From assembly GCA_023014335.1 (NCBI GenBank), contig JAECYW010000009.1:1984001-2048000 (forward strand): a DNA stretch of 64,000 nt, written 5' to 3'. Both the position numbers and the translations under genes were made by a program. Origin of the DNA: Galerina marginata (lineage: Eukaryota; Basidiomycota; Agaricomycetes; Agaricales; Galerinaceae). Numbering within the stretch: position 1 is the stretch's first letter; the number at the start of each line of letters is the position of its first letter. Shown piece after piece: positions 35,324-46,094 of this stretch. The notes below the pieces were generated by a model that saw nothing but the letters and a program-made list of their open reading frames with translations, was not told the origin of the DNA and did no database searches.

Positions 35324-36560
35324 ATGAATCAAGCCTCTTTGCTCTCCGCCTCAGTCAGCGCGGATAATGCCACCTCAATTGATTCTGGAGGAGACACTAG
35401 CACAACTCAATTCAGTGGCCAGTAAGTGTCCAAGACTCCAAACTCTTTGCTGTTCACGGACAATTGCCAATGCAGCAACACATGTACTTCAAGTGATGAT
35501 GCCCAGGGTACATCAGTGAATGCCGGAATAGGCTTTTCGTCCTCGGAGGGCGCCACGGCATCTGCTCAATCACGGGTACTCGTTAACCTTGATATCCTGG
35601 AAGTTATTTTCGCGTTCTTCTACGTGCCGCAACTACGCACCAATACACCTTCGCGCGTTCCCTTCCCAGACAGCCAGCATCTCCTCTGGGCGTCGCTGAC
35701 CTCGACCGCGTTCTTTGATCCTGCCATGACCATCTTGTGGAGATCGATGGACTCATGGCTTCCTTTGTTGCAACTCATCCCAGTTCTGAGGAGAGACGGG
35801 AATGTTTACGTGAGTCATGAAATTCTTACAGCCAATGATTAAACCTGAAACTAGATAGAATATGCACGGACTTGTTCAAGAGCAAGACTTTCAAAGATTG
35901 GATCTTTATGGCCAGCATATAAGGCGACTTGACCTTCGACCCATGAATCGGGTGGTTTCGCCGTATATTTACACCTACATCCAGCTTCGCCATTCCTATT
36001 TGTTTCCCGCTCTTAGGGAATTGATCATCCCAGACATTGCAAGGATTGGCTTCGAAAACCTGCCGGGTCTGTTTCTCGCTCTTGCACCACCACTCTCCGA
36101 GCTTTCTCTGGGTGGTATTACCCCTTCGGTTGAAAGCGTCACAGGATCCCTGTTGCAGAGCGTCTGTATCAAAGCGAAAAGTCTTCGAAAACTGGCCCTT
36201 ACCGGTCGATTTACCACCATGTCATTGAACATTGTGAATCGATTCAGCAAATTGGAAGCATTGGAGATTTACGGTCGCAGCGCAGAACTTCCACAGGACA
36301 CCCTGAAGAAGTTCTCTGAGCTGATGTCTTTGAAAAGCCTGTCGATTGCTCTAGATGATTCCTCGACCTTCAGACCTCTGTCGACGAATATTCCTTCCTT
36401 TGAAGCACTCCATAATCTTGAAATATCAGCGCCGGCGGTCCGTGCTCTTGTTTTTCTTCGCCATATAACCGTCCGACACTTGAAATCGATTCGGATTCAC
36501 TTCACTTCCCTGGGCTCAGGTGCGTCGCAGGGATGTCCAGGGAAATGCGTTGAAATCATT
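35324..36560 (+). pseudogene. F-box/LRR-type protein, 5' part, split by a transposon
   Basis: Exons 35324-35421, 35476-35809 and 35859-36560 read through in one frame. After a Ser/Thr-rich N-terminus an F-box-like region (about residues 70-120: NLDILEVIFAFFYVPQLR, HLLWASLTSTAFFDPA, ILWRSMDSWLPLLQLIP) is followed by leucine-rich repeats. Examples are LRELIIPDIARIGFENL, LSELSLGGITPS, LRKLALTGRFT and LEALEIYGRSAE. Such proteins are SCF ubiquitin-ligase adaptors, very numerous in mushrooms; the target is unknown. The reading frame runs directly into a DNA transposon at 36561. The remaining C-terminal part is at 40045-40653, and the two ends fit in frame once the element and one ATCATT copy are ignored. 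The disruption is recent, since no other lesion is seen. Confidence 0.82.
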
Positions 36561-37097
36561 TATGGCGGGGTAAGTGGGGAAGTATTATTCGCGAGAACAT
36601 TAACTTTTTTTTAACACTCCGGACAATTTTTGTCGTTTCCCGGACATTTCAATATGGTTTCTAATACTCTATCTGAAGTCTTATGCAATAAAATTCATGT
36701 TCCCGAAAGCACTTAGCATTCCCAAGAACATATTTCACCATTCCCCAAAAGAATTGGAATTCCCGAATTTTTTTTTTAACCTTTCCCGAAACTATTTCGT
36801 GTTCCCGGATCCATTTTTCGTGATTCCCGAGTGATTTCACTCTGAAATTTAAACCCCAAGAACATCTCCGTTCCCGAAAACACATTGCAGTGTACCTGCC
36901 AAGGACACGGCTGATTTCGGCTGGCCAGTCGGGCCTTAAAATTGTATGTTCTTAAAAGGAAATGGCCTACGGTAAGATAAGCGCCTCTCCGTTATTTCTG
37001 CATTTTTTGCATTGTTCCTCATCATTTTTGATGCATGCAGGGAAGGCAGCCAGGGTCAATTACTTCCTGATATTCTAGGTACCCACCTGCTTTACTT
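36561..37097 (+). repeat. Left terminal inverted repeat of the transposon
   Basis: 537 bp, ending at ...cacctgctttactt. Between about 36690 and 36890 it carries a series of ttcccga-containing sub-repeats spaced roughly 20-30 bp apart, like the subterminal transposase-binding repeats of other DNA transposons. Confidence 0.9.
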
Positions 37098-37902
37098 CGA
37101 CGCATATAACGAGGCGCTACAACCGGGCCGGTCGAAGACACGGACAGTTCGTGTTATGGTTCTCCCCCCATAGTACTGGGTATCCGAAAGAGGAAAGAAG
37201 AGGGAAAAAAGGTAGAAAAAGAGAGTTTCAAAGGAAATATATGACTTCTTCTTATTTTTCTGATCCCATAGGCAGTATTCGAAGTGCTTTACCTCGGAAC
37301 AATATTTACTAATTTTCACGGTTTTTTTTCAGCGCGCTTCGCGCGCATCATTTGCTGAGTCTGCCTTTATCTACACGGATCGGCCGTGATTTTGACTGGG
37401 GGCTCAAAAATATCAGACAGATCTGTCAGAAAAAAAATATGGACATTCTATCAATGCATATACATTATTTTTATCTACAGAAAATGCGAGCCCGCGTTGT
37501 GGAAGAGGCCGTAGGAAGGTGGTGGATCACATCAAGTGCCAAATCCGGTAATGGCAGGTAACATTGGCTATGGCAGATAACATTTCGATGTTCTGCGTGG
37601 CTCAGCAGCAGGAAAATGAAATTGTAAGGAGACAGATATCCTATCCAAATACATTACTACCCTCCAGTAAGATTTTGAGCTCTGAAGGCATGATTTGAAC
37701 CCAGGAGAGTATGTAGAACATTTGAGACCTTTTTGAGACTTTGCAGGTAGCATAACTAGGATATCGGACAGTATTTCACCGCTTCTGGGCTTCACCAAAA
37801 AATTCTGAAGAGACAGTTTTAATAAATATAGGTGCTTCTATGCACTTGTAAATTTTCATAATTTATAAATAAGAAATGAGTCCAGGAAAGCGCTCGATGT
37901 AG

Positions 37903-37937
37903 GCCAATGTTATCTGCCATTGGCAGATAACATTGGC
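37903..37937. repeat. 35-bp palindrome inside the transposon
   Basis: Arms of 17 bp (GCCAATGTTATCTGCCA and its complement) flank a single T. The half-site tggcagataacat recurs as direct copies at 37571 and 37941 and in variant form near 37550 and 38120. It may be a regulatory site or a relic of a nested element. Confidence 0.8.
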
Positions 37938-38149
37938 TGATGGCAGATAACATATTCATTTCTTGAGCCTCATCGAGTCGCATATTCAAAATTCTGAAGA
38001 GACAGAGTTTATTAAAACATAGAGGCCTACGCACATGTCAAATCTCGTAACATTAAACCTCGATTTCGTCTCAGGAGAGCTGTAACAAAAAATCTGGAGG
38101 CTCACTCCGGACTTAGCCGGGCAGATAACATACCCAGCACTATGGGCGG

Positions 38150-38870
38150 TCAACCCGTGTTGCGAAGGCGATAGCGCATTTTGGAATTACCTGGGTATAT
38201 AAACTTATGTCCGCTATTCTTGCGACCTCCCCCAAGCTGGACTCCCTTTTCATCCATATTCCACTCGTGGTCAGGTGGAATTGTGTCGAATTTATCTTCA
38301 ATTTGTTCGCGGAGGTCAAAATAGTGATTGATGATGGGACGGTTGAAGTTCTGCGCTCGTTTGGGGTCGAGACCCACCGGCTTTGCTGAAAAACCCATTC
38401 ATTACTAAAATACCATACCTTGAAGCATAAGCGACACGTACCACTCGTTAATTTCCCTTTTTGACGCGCGATGAAGCGTTTGGGCCAATTTTTGCCTGGA
38501 ACAATTCCAGTCATCTGGAGTACACGAGACCGCAACATAGCTGGTGCGAGTGGAGTTGCAGACATTGCTGAGAATATAGACCAGTCGGTCAGGACCTTCT
38601 CTTGCGAAGGTGGAACAAGCTGTCGTCGAGAATGAGCTTTCTGACGGTTTTGGTGTTTTCCATTGACTCGGTCGCTAAACGTTTGACGAGGAATCTACAA
38701 CATAAGGAAGATATAAGCAAGAAAAATGTATTAAGATATTACCCAGAACTTACCTTGTATGCTCGTGCAGCTTCTGCCTTTGAGAAGTAAAGACCGGATC
38801 TGTAGCCCTCCAGAGCAGCTTGCATCCGCGGTTCAGCAGTGGGATCGGACACTGGAGTTCGTCGTGGCAT
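38150..38870 (-). pseudogene. Truncated transposase (psq/CENP-B-type HTH plus DDE start)
   Basis: From ATG 38870 (MPRRTPVSDPTAEPRMQAAL) an intron with GTAAGT donor (38753 down to 38695) joins AARAYK to IPRQTFSDRVNGKHQNRQ. This is the helix-turn-helix that binds transposon ends. MTGIVPGKNWPKRFIARQ and, in another frame, LDPKRAQNFNRPIINHYF and HEWNMDEKGVQLGGGRKNSG follow; this is the beginning of a DDE-type catalytic domain. The frame changes near 38460 at a run of A's, and a small intron may lie at about 38395-38430. The reading ends at 38150, before the second and third catalytic acidic residues of the family. A working enzyme is therefore not encoded here. The motifs suit the pogo/CENP-B-like group. 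Confidence 0.72.
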
Positions 38871-39501
38871 GTTTGATTGAACAAAGAAAGAAAGGCGGGA
38901 GTTCCTGTGTAGTTTGTGGGGGAATTAAAAGAGTGTATAGCTATGGCGGGCACTTGACGGGAATCTTGAATGTCGAAAGGTTCAAGAGGGTACCGATAAG
39001 CGCATGATTGGAAATTTTAAAAGTCCGACCAGCCGAATAGTGCCAGAGTGACAAACGAGTGACAAACTGGCATTTTTTATTTTTTGCTCAGTGAAGTCAG
39101 TTTTCAAGCTTTATCGCTCATTCAAAATTCCTTTTACTCATATTATCGACTACTCTACGAGGCCCAAAAATTGCGGCTGTATTCCCAGTATTGGGTGAGA
39201 TACAAAAGTGCGCCGACTTGTAAGGTGCGCCGGATCTCCGGTCAGCCATAGTATTGCAGGAAGCGTACACGCCTTCGACCGGCCCGGAAGCCGTCGCTGT
39301 TTCTGTTGTCGATTTCCAGCGACTTGGGAACTTTGAATGCATTAATCCTAGAGGGAATGCAGTAGGAGGTACATCTAAGTATCAGTGCCACGATTTTAGG
39401 CATTAAACATGAAAAATTGGCTTTCTTGAGGGCGCTTAAAACTTATTATATTGCAGTGTAGGTTAACATCCAATGTACATAGCTTGTGTTAATACCCTTA
39501 A

Positions 39502-40038
39502 AAGTAAAGCAGGTGGGTACCTAGAATATCAGGAAGTAATTGACCCTGGCTGCCTTCCCTGCATGCATCAAAAATGATGAGGAACAATGCAAAAAATGCA
39601 GAAATAACGGAGAGGCGCTTATCTTACCGTAGGCCATTTCCTTTTAAGAACATACAATTTTAAGGCCCGACTGGCCAGCCGAAATCAGCCGTGTCCTTGG
39701 CAGGTACACTGCAATGTGTTTTCGGGAACGGAGATGTTCTTGGGGTTTAAATTTCAGAGTGAAATCACTCGGGAATCACGAAAAATGGATCCGGGAACAC
39801 GAAATAGTTTCGGGAAAGGTTAAAAAAAAAATTCGGGAATTCCAATTCTTTTGGGGAATGGTGAAATATGTTCTTGGGAATGCTAAGTGCTTTCGGGAAC
39901 ATGAATTTTATTGCATAAGACTTCAGATAGAGTATTAGAAACCATATTGAAATGTCCGGGAAACGACAAAAATTGTCCGGAGTGTTAAAAAAAAGTTAAT
40001 GTTCTCGCGAATAATACTTCCCCACTTACCCCGCCATA
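39502..40038 (-). repeat. Right terminal inverted repeat of the transposon
   Basis: Exact-looking reverse complement of 36561-37097 with the same 537-bp length. It ends ccccacttaccccgccata at 40038, followed by the ATCATT target copy. Confidence 0.9.
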
Positions 40039-40044
40039 ATCATT

Positions 40045-40653
40045 AGCAAGATGACAGTGGCTACAAAATCCCTCAGAACGATTACCGTCACATCCGATGC
40101 TGCCTTTGTTCGCGTCCCTGCAGCAGAGCTCACGTATTTGAAAGCACGGACAAAGGTTACTCACATAGATATGGTCGCGGGTGTGGTATTACCCCAAGCT
40201 TTGAACAACTTGTTTTCTACCGGTAGCTGGAAATCTATTCAGACCTTGATATTGAGGTCGGGATTGATGCCGGGGCAAGGAGAGAAAACAACATCCGTCT
40301 TTCGCTGGTTTCAGTATTTGGCTTTTCTTCCAAATCTCAAGCACCTCACTGCCTCGGTCATCTTAATAGTTCACCAACTTGATGCATGGCGAAGAGCTGT
40401 GCAGGATCCTCCTGTATGCCATAACCTTCAAGATCTGGTGTTCCTACCTCTGGAATCGTGCCCCGAACCCTATTGTTCTGATCAGACAGTCGAAAATGCG
40501 TCTATTTTCGCACAAGTTATTCACCATTTCTGCCCCCATCTGAGAACATTTGACTTATCAAGGATCACCTATGTCAATCCAGATTGGCGCAAGGGAGTAG
40601 AACATATGGTTATGGGACTTCAGAAAGCAACAAATCATGTACATGTATGCTAG
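40045..40653 (+). pseudogene. F-box/LRR-type protein, 3' part, cut off by the transposon
   Basis: The open frame continues the gene started at 35324: SKMTVATKSLRTITVTSD, then leucine-rich pieces (IQTLILRSGLMPG, YLAFLPNLKHLTASVIL, LRTFDLSRITYVNPDW), and it stops at 40653. The codon phase matches that at 36560. An internal ATG at 40051 could give a separate short product, but the protein would lack the F-box. Confidence 0.8.
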
Positions 40654-41984
40654 AATAGCGACAACTCATTGTAATATTCTGCGAAACTGGCGTATTTTAA
40701 TTAAATGGGAATCAAGCAAGACCGTAAAGGATCTGAACAAAGGGCGTTGTGCACGACCCGTCTTAAGGTCGAATCTGAAGCGCGGCAGTTCGGGTATGCA
40801 TTATGTAGCAGTAGTTCAGGATCGCAATCATAACCTCAGTTTTATGGCGACTAGTTAAATATGTGAGGCAAATCATGTCGTCCTCCTCAAGTGTACCGTG
40901 TGCTCAACGCAAGCACCTCACAATCGAGATCGAACTCCGGGCAGCTGCCGGTCGATACCCTGGACCATTCGATCTTGTCGGTCGAGCCCATGCGGGCTTT
41001 GAACGCGTCGATTTTATCTGGCGGTGCAGATGACTCGACCACGAATGGCCTGGTGGACGAAACGCCTTGGAATCGGTCTGTGAGGAAGGAGCAGCCAAAA
41101 CACCCCCCTTTATCTTTGGGACCCAGCATGAAGTGGTACCGCAAGTTGATTCTTCGTGTATGTTTCACCAATAGGGGCCCACCTGCTCCTGAGAACTCTT
41201 AATCTCTCCGGTTGAGGTCGTTGGAGGTGTCAGATTGGCTATACCTAGGACCGAAAAACACACAAACATTCAATATTTTGTCCATGATATCATACAAGAC
41301 CCCTACTACTGGAAGGAAGGAAGGGATGCATTACCGGGAAATTTGAGACCGGGCGGCCAGCTCGCCAATCCAAGGGTCTGGCGGGGTGGACTGGTTCACT
41401 ACTGAGGTCCGGAATTGGCGCTGGAGCAAGAAGGGGGGCTGGAAAGTCCATTTGTATTCCAGCAAAAACTCATGTCATTTCCGCCTCTTCTAGAACTACT
41501 AACTCTGTCGGTTCTTATCAGACTAATGCAGGCACACACCACATACCACAAACATGAAGGGTGAAATTAACTAAATAATGAAGTCTGTGAGCCTAAAACA
41601 GTGTTTGTACAGTCATATATATGATCTCACCTCATGATCTCAACTATGAATTTTGTCAGTAAGAAAAAAGCACGGGCTTTCAGACTACTCACATCGGCTG
41701 GCTTCTTCTTCCTCTGCTATAACCTGTGCAAGTTGAACTTGAAGGAAGTTATACAAAGATCGTCAGCAAATAGGAAACAGATTCAATTTGAGGGCATACC
41801 CAAAGTGGTAGGAGATAGTGAGTTCAAGGTGAAAATTTTCTAGGCAAACTGTTCTTAAATTATACGTACCCACTGCCAGTTTCCAAGAGCAAGGAGTTGG
41901 TGAGTGTGGTGTATTTATGATGATCTATTTGTTCACCTACTGGCTGGAGATAAAAGGTAAGAAGAAATTGTGAGAAGGGCAGTC
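40654..41984. other. Interval without a recognised gene
   Basis: A 94-codon minus frame (40887-41171, containing MLGPKDKGGCFGCSF) is open but matches nothing that I know and has no visible splice partners. Otherwise only short frames occur. Confidence 0.4.
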
Positions 41985-42930
41985 AGTGGTGGATCAACAA
42001 GTTCACACACATCCTGGAACTGCGAAAGCAAGATGGAATGATCAGAGTAGCAGTCAGCGGTGAACCAACAAGCTCACTTGCTAGAAATAAGAAAGCCAGA
42101 CAGAATTGTCAAAGCAGCAGCCAGCGATCAATCAGCAAGATCACGTACTTCCTGGAGACGAGAAAGTAAGATCGAGTAGTCAGAGCAGCGGTCGATGCTC
42201 AATCAACAAGTTGACGTACTAACTGGGAAAACTAAAGCAAGATGGAATAGTCAGAGCGGTGGTGTCAGTCCCACGCCAACAAGCCCACGTACCCACTGGA
42301 AATAAGAAAGCAAGACAGAATGGTCATAGTGGTGGAGTCTTCAATCAACTTGTTCACGTACAGTCTGGAAATGAGATGGCAAGATGGAATGGTCAGAGCA
42401 GCGGTCAGTCGTCAATCAACAAGCTCACGTACGATCTGTAAATAAGAAAGCAGGGTGGATTGGTCAGAGTGGCGGTCAGGGATTAATCAACAAGTTGGCT
42501 TACATCCTAGAAATGAGAAAGCAAAACAGAATCGTCAGAGCGGCGGTCAGTGATCGATCAGCACAACTGCATACTTCCTGGAATGCAAAAGCGACACGGA
42601 ATGGTCAGAGCAGCGGTCAGTGCCTAATCAACAAGTCCACGTACCTGCTGGAGATGAGAAGCAAGATGGAATGGTCAGAGTGGCAGTCAGGGCTCAATAA
42701 ACAAGCTCACATACAAACTGGAAACAAGATAGAGTGGTCAGAGTGGCCGTGTCAGTTCTCAGTAAACAAGCTCACGTACCGGCTGGACATAAGAAAACAA
42801 GATGGAATGGTCAGAGCAGCGGTTAGTCAGTGGTCAATCAACAAGCTCACGTACCACCTGGAAATGACAAAGCGAGATGGAATAGTCAGAGTGGCGGTTA
42901 ATGGTTAATTAACAAGTTTACGTACGAGCT
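41985..42930. repeat. Minisatellite, about 14 copies, period near 70 bp
   Basis: Each unit contains a 'tggaatggtcagag(c/t)(a/g)gcggtcag' part, a 'tcaatcaacaagctcacgta' part and a 'ctggaaatgagaaagcaag' part. Starts of the aacaag word lie near 42000, 42068, 42136, 42207, 42278, 42347, 42419, 42489, 42561, 42630, 42700, 42764, 42840 and 42912. Copies have diverged by point changes, and a few vary in length. The frames running through it are by-products of the repeat. Confidence 0.92.
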
Positions 42931-43158
42931 AGATATTCAAAGAACTGGTGTGACTAATGCCCATTCATATTAATACATTTTGCCTTTACCTGTGTAACTG
43001 GTACCATCGTGATGTTCCGGAAATCTACAAAATTCGGATCTAGCACAGGTGCCTTCTCTAGACCTACCCGCCTATCATCCCATATAAAACGTCTTTGGCA
43101 GCGCCGACTGCAATGAATCATCAAGAAATGGGTTGAAAATGGAATGGCTAAACAATGC

Positions 43159-44196
43159 TTACCACTCTAGCCATTCTCCATCCGGCATTACACCAATCTC
43201 AGTCAAGTAACATCGCGGGCATGTTTCCTTCTGGATCACAGGTTCGTAAGGTGACCACAGTTCTATCCTTCTCACCTCCACGCTCATGGTAAGTACTGCC
43301 CCTTTCTTCACCACTGAATGCCATGCAATGGGATCAAATTCTATGACTGACGAGTGCGTTGAGCGAGCTTGCTTCGTGATCGATTTTCCATCCGCGCCGG
43401 AAATGCTATATTCGCGCCGCTCGACATAATCCTGCCCAATCTTTTTGGCAAAATACCCCGTCAGGAAGGTGTGTAGTGCCTGTCCTTGACGTCAGTGACA
43501 GAAGGAAGTATATTTACGAAGCGTACGTCGGGCGAGAAACAAAACTCCCATGTCACTGTAATCGGCTTTCCAAAAATGTCTTGCAGAACCACGGCGTTTT
43601 CTAGGCCGTATTCCATCTGTCGAGGTAACTGCTTGTGTACAAGGAATATCTCCTTCGTAGTCGTGGTCAGCGCTACCAGCATACTCCGAATATCTTCGCC
43701 ATAGTCGGAAGTTAGGGATCTGAAACAGCAAATTATGATCCGTATTGGGAACACAGGTTCCAACTTACATTCCCAGTCCGCTCAGAAATACAGTAATCGT
43801 TTGTTTGTGTTGACAGAGCTTCTGCCGGAAGTCCGCAACCTCGTTGGCCTTGAAAAGGCCCCAGCCAATTTTGCGCCAAGAGTCCTTCCAATCCCTTCGT
43901 CCTCCACCAAGAGACTTTTGATATGATTTGATGCGATCCCAGAACTTCTCTAGCAATTTTCGACAGGATGTAGCTTCTGCTTTGATATTCTGCACAAGAA
44001 CTTCGCCCGGAGTAGTCCCTGATTTCGACAGCACAACATTGACCGATTGCAGAGCAAGATGGAAAGAATATAGTTCGTCGATCAGGCATTGATAGTCGTA
44101 GGTGGCACCGGCGCTGTCGCTGAGAGCTTTGTATATGGAGAGGGCGAGGCCAGCAGCGGCGATAATGTCACCAAAAGAGCTCGGGAAGAGGACCAT
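43159..44196 (-). CDS. Helical N-terminal domain plus ubiquitin-like (ULD-type) domain protein
   Basis: Start ATG 44196 gives MVLFPSSFGDIIAAAGLALS, typical of the helical N-terminal domain found in fungal STAND/NLR-like proteins. A coiled region with KLLEKFWDRIKSYQKSLGGG follows. Exon 2, after a GTAAGT intron, has YGEDIRSMLVALTT and the ubiquitin-like part IFLVHKQLPRQMEYGLENAV, IFGKPITVTWEFCFSPD. Exon 3 runs FLTGYFAKKIGQDYVERREY, ends CPRCYLTEIGVMPDGEWLEW and stops at 43159. The total is about 310 residues. Many mushrooms hold families of such short proteins; a signalling-adaptor or immunity role is inferred from domain kinship only. It is divergent from EMC2. Confidence 0.75.
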
Positions 44197-44916
44197 TGCG
44201 AGTATAGGGAACGACTGAATGAGGCCTTGAGCTTTAAGTCCTGAGCACAGCTTGGAAACCGCGAGGCTGAGGCACATACCCTAATATTAGCATCAAGTCG
44301 CATCGCCATTGGCTGTCCAAGCATGTCCAGATCATTGCCCATCGTTTGTGTTGGGCCCCTCGAACCCTAAATCGCGCGTCAGAGCCTCATTTTATGGCGG
44401 CTTATTTGTTGTGTTTTTGCGCGGCACTGGCGCGCTATAGACACATTAGCTTTCAGCATCCAAAATATCTATGTATACTCCGGATTGGAATTCAACTTAC
44501 CCGTCGCCCCAGATGTCAGGACTGAACGCTCAGTACCAATGACCCAAAAGACAGCTCTCACAAGGAAGCCAATACGCTATCCAAGTCTGAGGAAGGGCCT
44601 GTTAAAATCGAATCCAGTGACTACAGGTAGGAGGATGAGGCCTGTGGCAGTCTAAAATAGCCACCAATTGCATATGTAAGTGGATAGGCTGTTACTGGCT
44701 AAGATTATCGCTGAAGATAAGTCAAAGTCAAGTCCGTCTGAATAGGCTACATAATAACAATAGTACACACCATCGATATTGACCATACAGAAGCTCTTGG
44801 GTAGCATCGTTCAGTACATGAGCTATCGCAATGGTGATGGAGTGGAAGGAAGGGCAACTTATACTTCAATCTGGCGCGTGTACTTACATAATCCAACTCT
44901 CCTCTTCCCGTCGATC
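44197..44916. promoter_or_regulatory. Divergent region between the ULD-type gene and EMC2
   Basis: A 720-bp head-to-head spacer without coding signal, holding both promoters. No motif stood out. Confidence 0.4.
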
Positions 44917-46094
44917 ATGTCCCTCCAATCCTCCCTGCAAAAACTCGCGTCGTTCCGGCAGAACAACACCCGGGACTCGCAGGAGACATTCGAAAAAGGA
45001 CTGGTAGTCCTCAAGGCAGGGGCGTCGACTCGGCTCGGCGATGAAGGTGCGGGAACTCGTTGAATACACGTCACTGGGTGGTTTCTAATTACACCGACCG
45101 ATATAGGATGGGCGTTCCTTGAGCAGCTTGCGCTTGCTGCGATTGATGTTGGACGGCTGGATATTGCTGATGTGAGTCGGCCTTGTGGGTCTGTGGAGGG
45201 GGCTTTTTGACCTTGACTGACGGAAGTTTGTTGCCGTGCTTTAGCAATGCATCAAGCAACTCGGCGACAAGTTTCCAGCCTCTCCGCGGGTAGATGTCCT
45301 AACAGGTATCAGAATAGAGGCGACGGAGCCTCCTAGCACTGTGCTCAGCTATTATGACGAACTATTAAAAGCGAATTCGGCGAATGCGGTGAGTTTTGCT
45401 CCTGCGTCTGCGTTTTGTGGTTGAGCTGACAAACGAATGCGTGTAGGCGGTGTGGAAGCGCCGGATATCCGTTGTGCGACGTGTTGGGAAGATCGACAAG
45501 GCTGTAGAGGAGCTGAATGAGTACCTCGACACGTTCTACACCGATGTAGAAGGGTGGTTGGAGCTCGCGGACATGTATTCGTCGTGTAACCAGTGCGTCG
45601 CATCCTGTTCTGTCTCTCTCTTCAGCTCTCTTTATCACGCTTTTGTTTAGATATAACAGCGCCCTCCAAGCCCTATCGCACGCCCTCCTCCTTACGCCTC
45701 AAAATCCGTTTACATTCCTCCAGTTCGCGGAAACGGCCTACACGTCCGGCGACATTCCATTGGCGCTTAAGATGTTCCTTGTCGTTATCGACATGAATGA
45801 CGGCGAAGATGAGGATACGATCCCGCTTGGAATCTCCGTGCGTGCGTGGTGGGGGACAAAATTGGTGTGTCCGTTTTTTTTGAACTGTGAATAACCTTTA
45901 AATCGACTGCCCAACTTTAGTGCTCCCGCTACCTGGTCTCCGCCTCCTCGCCCCAATCACACTCGAATACAGCGGTGCCAAAAAACATTAAACGCATCGA
46001 TGAGCTGGCCACGGAGCGGGTGCTGACAGCGTACAGCGGCGAACAGGGCATCCAGACGCGGAGTCTAGTGTCGAAATGGATGTCGGGAAGATGA
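44917..46094 (+). CDS. EMC2: ER membrane protein complex subunit 2
   Basis: Six or so exons give a TPR protein that forms part of the cytosolic face of the ER membrane complex. That complex inserts tail-anchored and multi-pass proteins into the ER. Start 44917 reads MSLQSSLQKLASFRQNN. Then come GWAFLEQLALAAIDVGRLDI, CIKQLGDKFPASPRVDVL and RIEATEPPSTVLSYYDELLK. The EMC2-typical core follows: AVWKRRISVVRRVGK, DKAVEELNEYLDTFYTDVEG, WLELADMYSSCNQ, YNSALQALSHALLLTPQNPF and LQFAETAYTSGDIPLALK. After one more intron the protein ends in KNIKRIDELATERVL and KWMSGR, stop 46094. An in-frame upstream extension to 44779 is ignored because it has no family match. It is a single-copy housekeeping gene. Confidence 0.92.

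Larger units (their letters stand above)
36561..40038. mobile_element. 3,478-bp DNA transposon with 537-bp terminal inverted repeats
   Basis: The ends begin TATGGCGGGGTAAGTGGGG in opposite orientation and stay the same, as far as I compared them, for 537 bp on each side. Even an 8-T run and a 74-codon frame within the repeats are identical. The element is flanked by ATCATT on both sides (36555-36560 and 40039-40044), a likely 6-bp target duplication. Removing the element and one copy leaves the interrupted F-box gene in frame. Inside lie a broken HTH/DDE transposase on the minus strand (38150-38870) and several gcagataacat motifs. The transposase stops soon after its MDEKG block, so the copy is probably not autonomous. 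Identical repeats indicate recent insertion. Confidence 0.9.

Noticed and set aside
36559..40040. TA dinucleotide as target duplication of the transposon
   Set aside because: It would leave TAA in the host frame after excision. The ATCATT model restores the frame and is preferred.
40887..41171. 94-codon minus frame with MLGPKDKGGCFGCSF
   Set aside because: Open but unrecognised; an opposite-strand frame of similar length overlaps it, so the evidence is ambiguous.
42384..42908. 174-codon frame through the minisatellite
   Set aside because: It exists only because of the repeat unit and reads as a repeated QQAH/NKLTY pattern without independent support.
41985..42930. CRISPR-like array
   Set aside because: Repeats of about 70 bp are contiguous with no unique spacers, and the genome is eukaryotic. 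It is a minisatellite.
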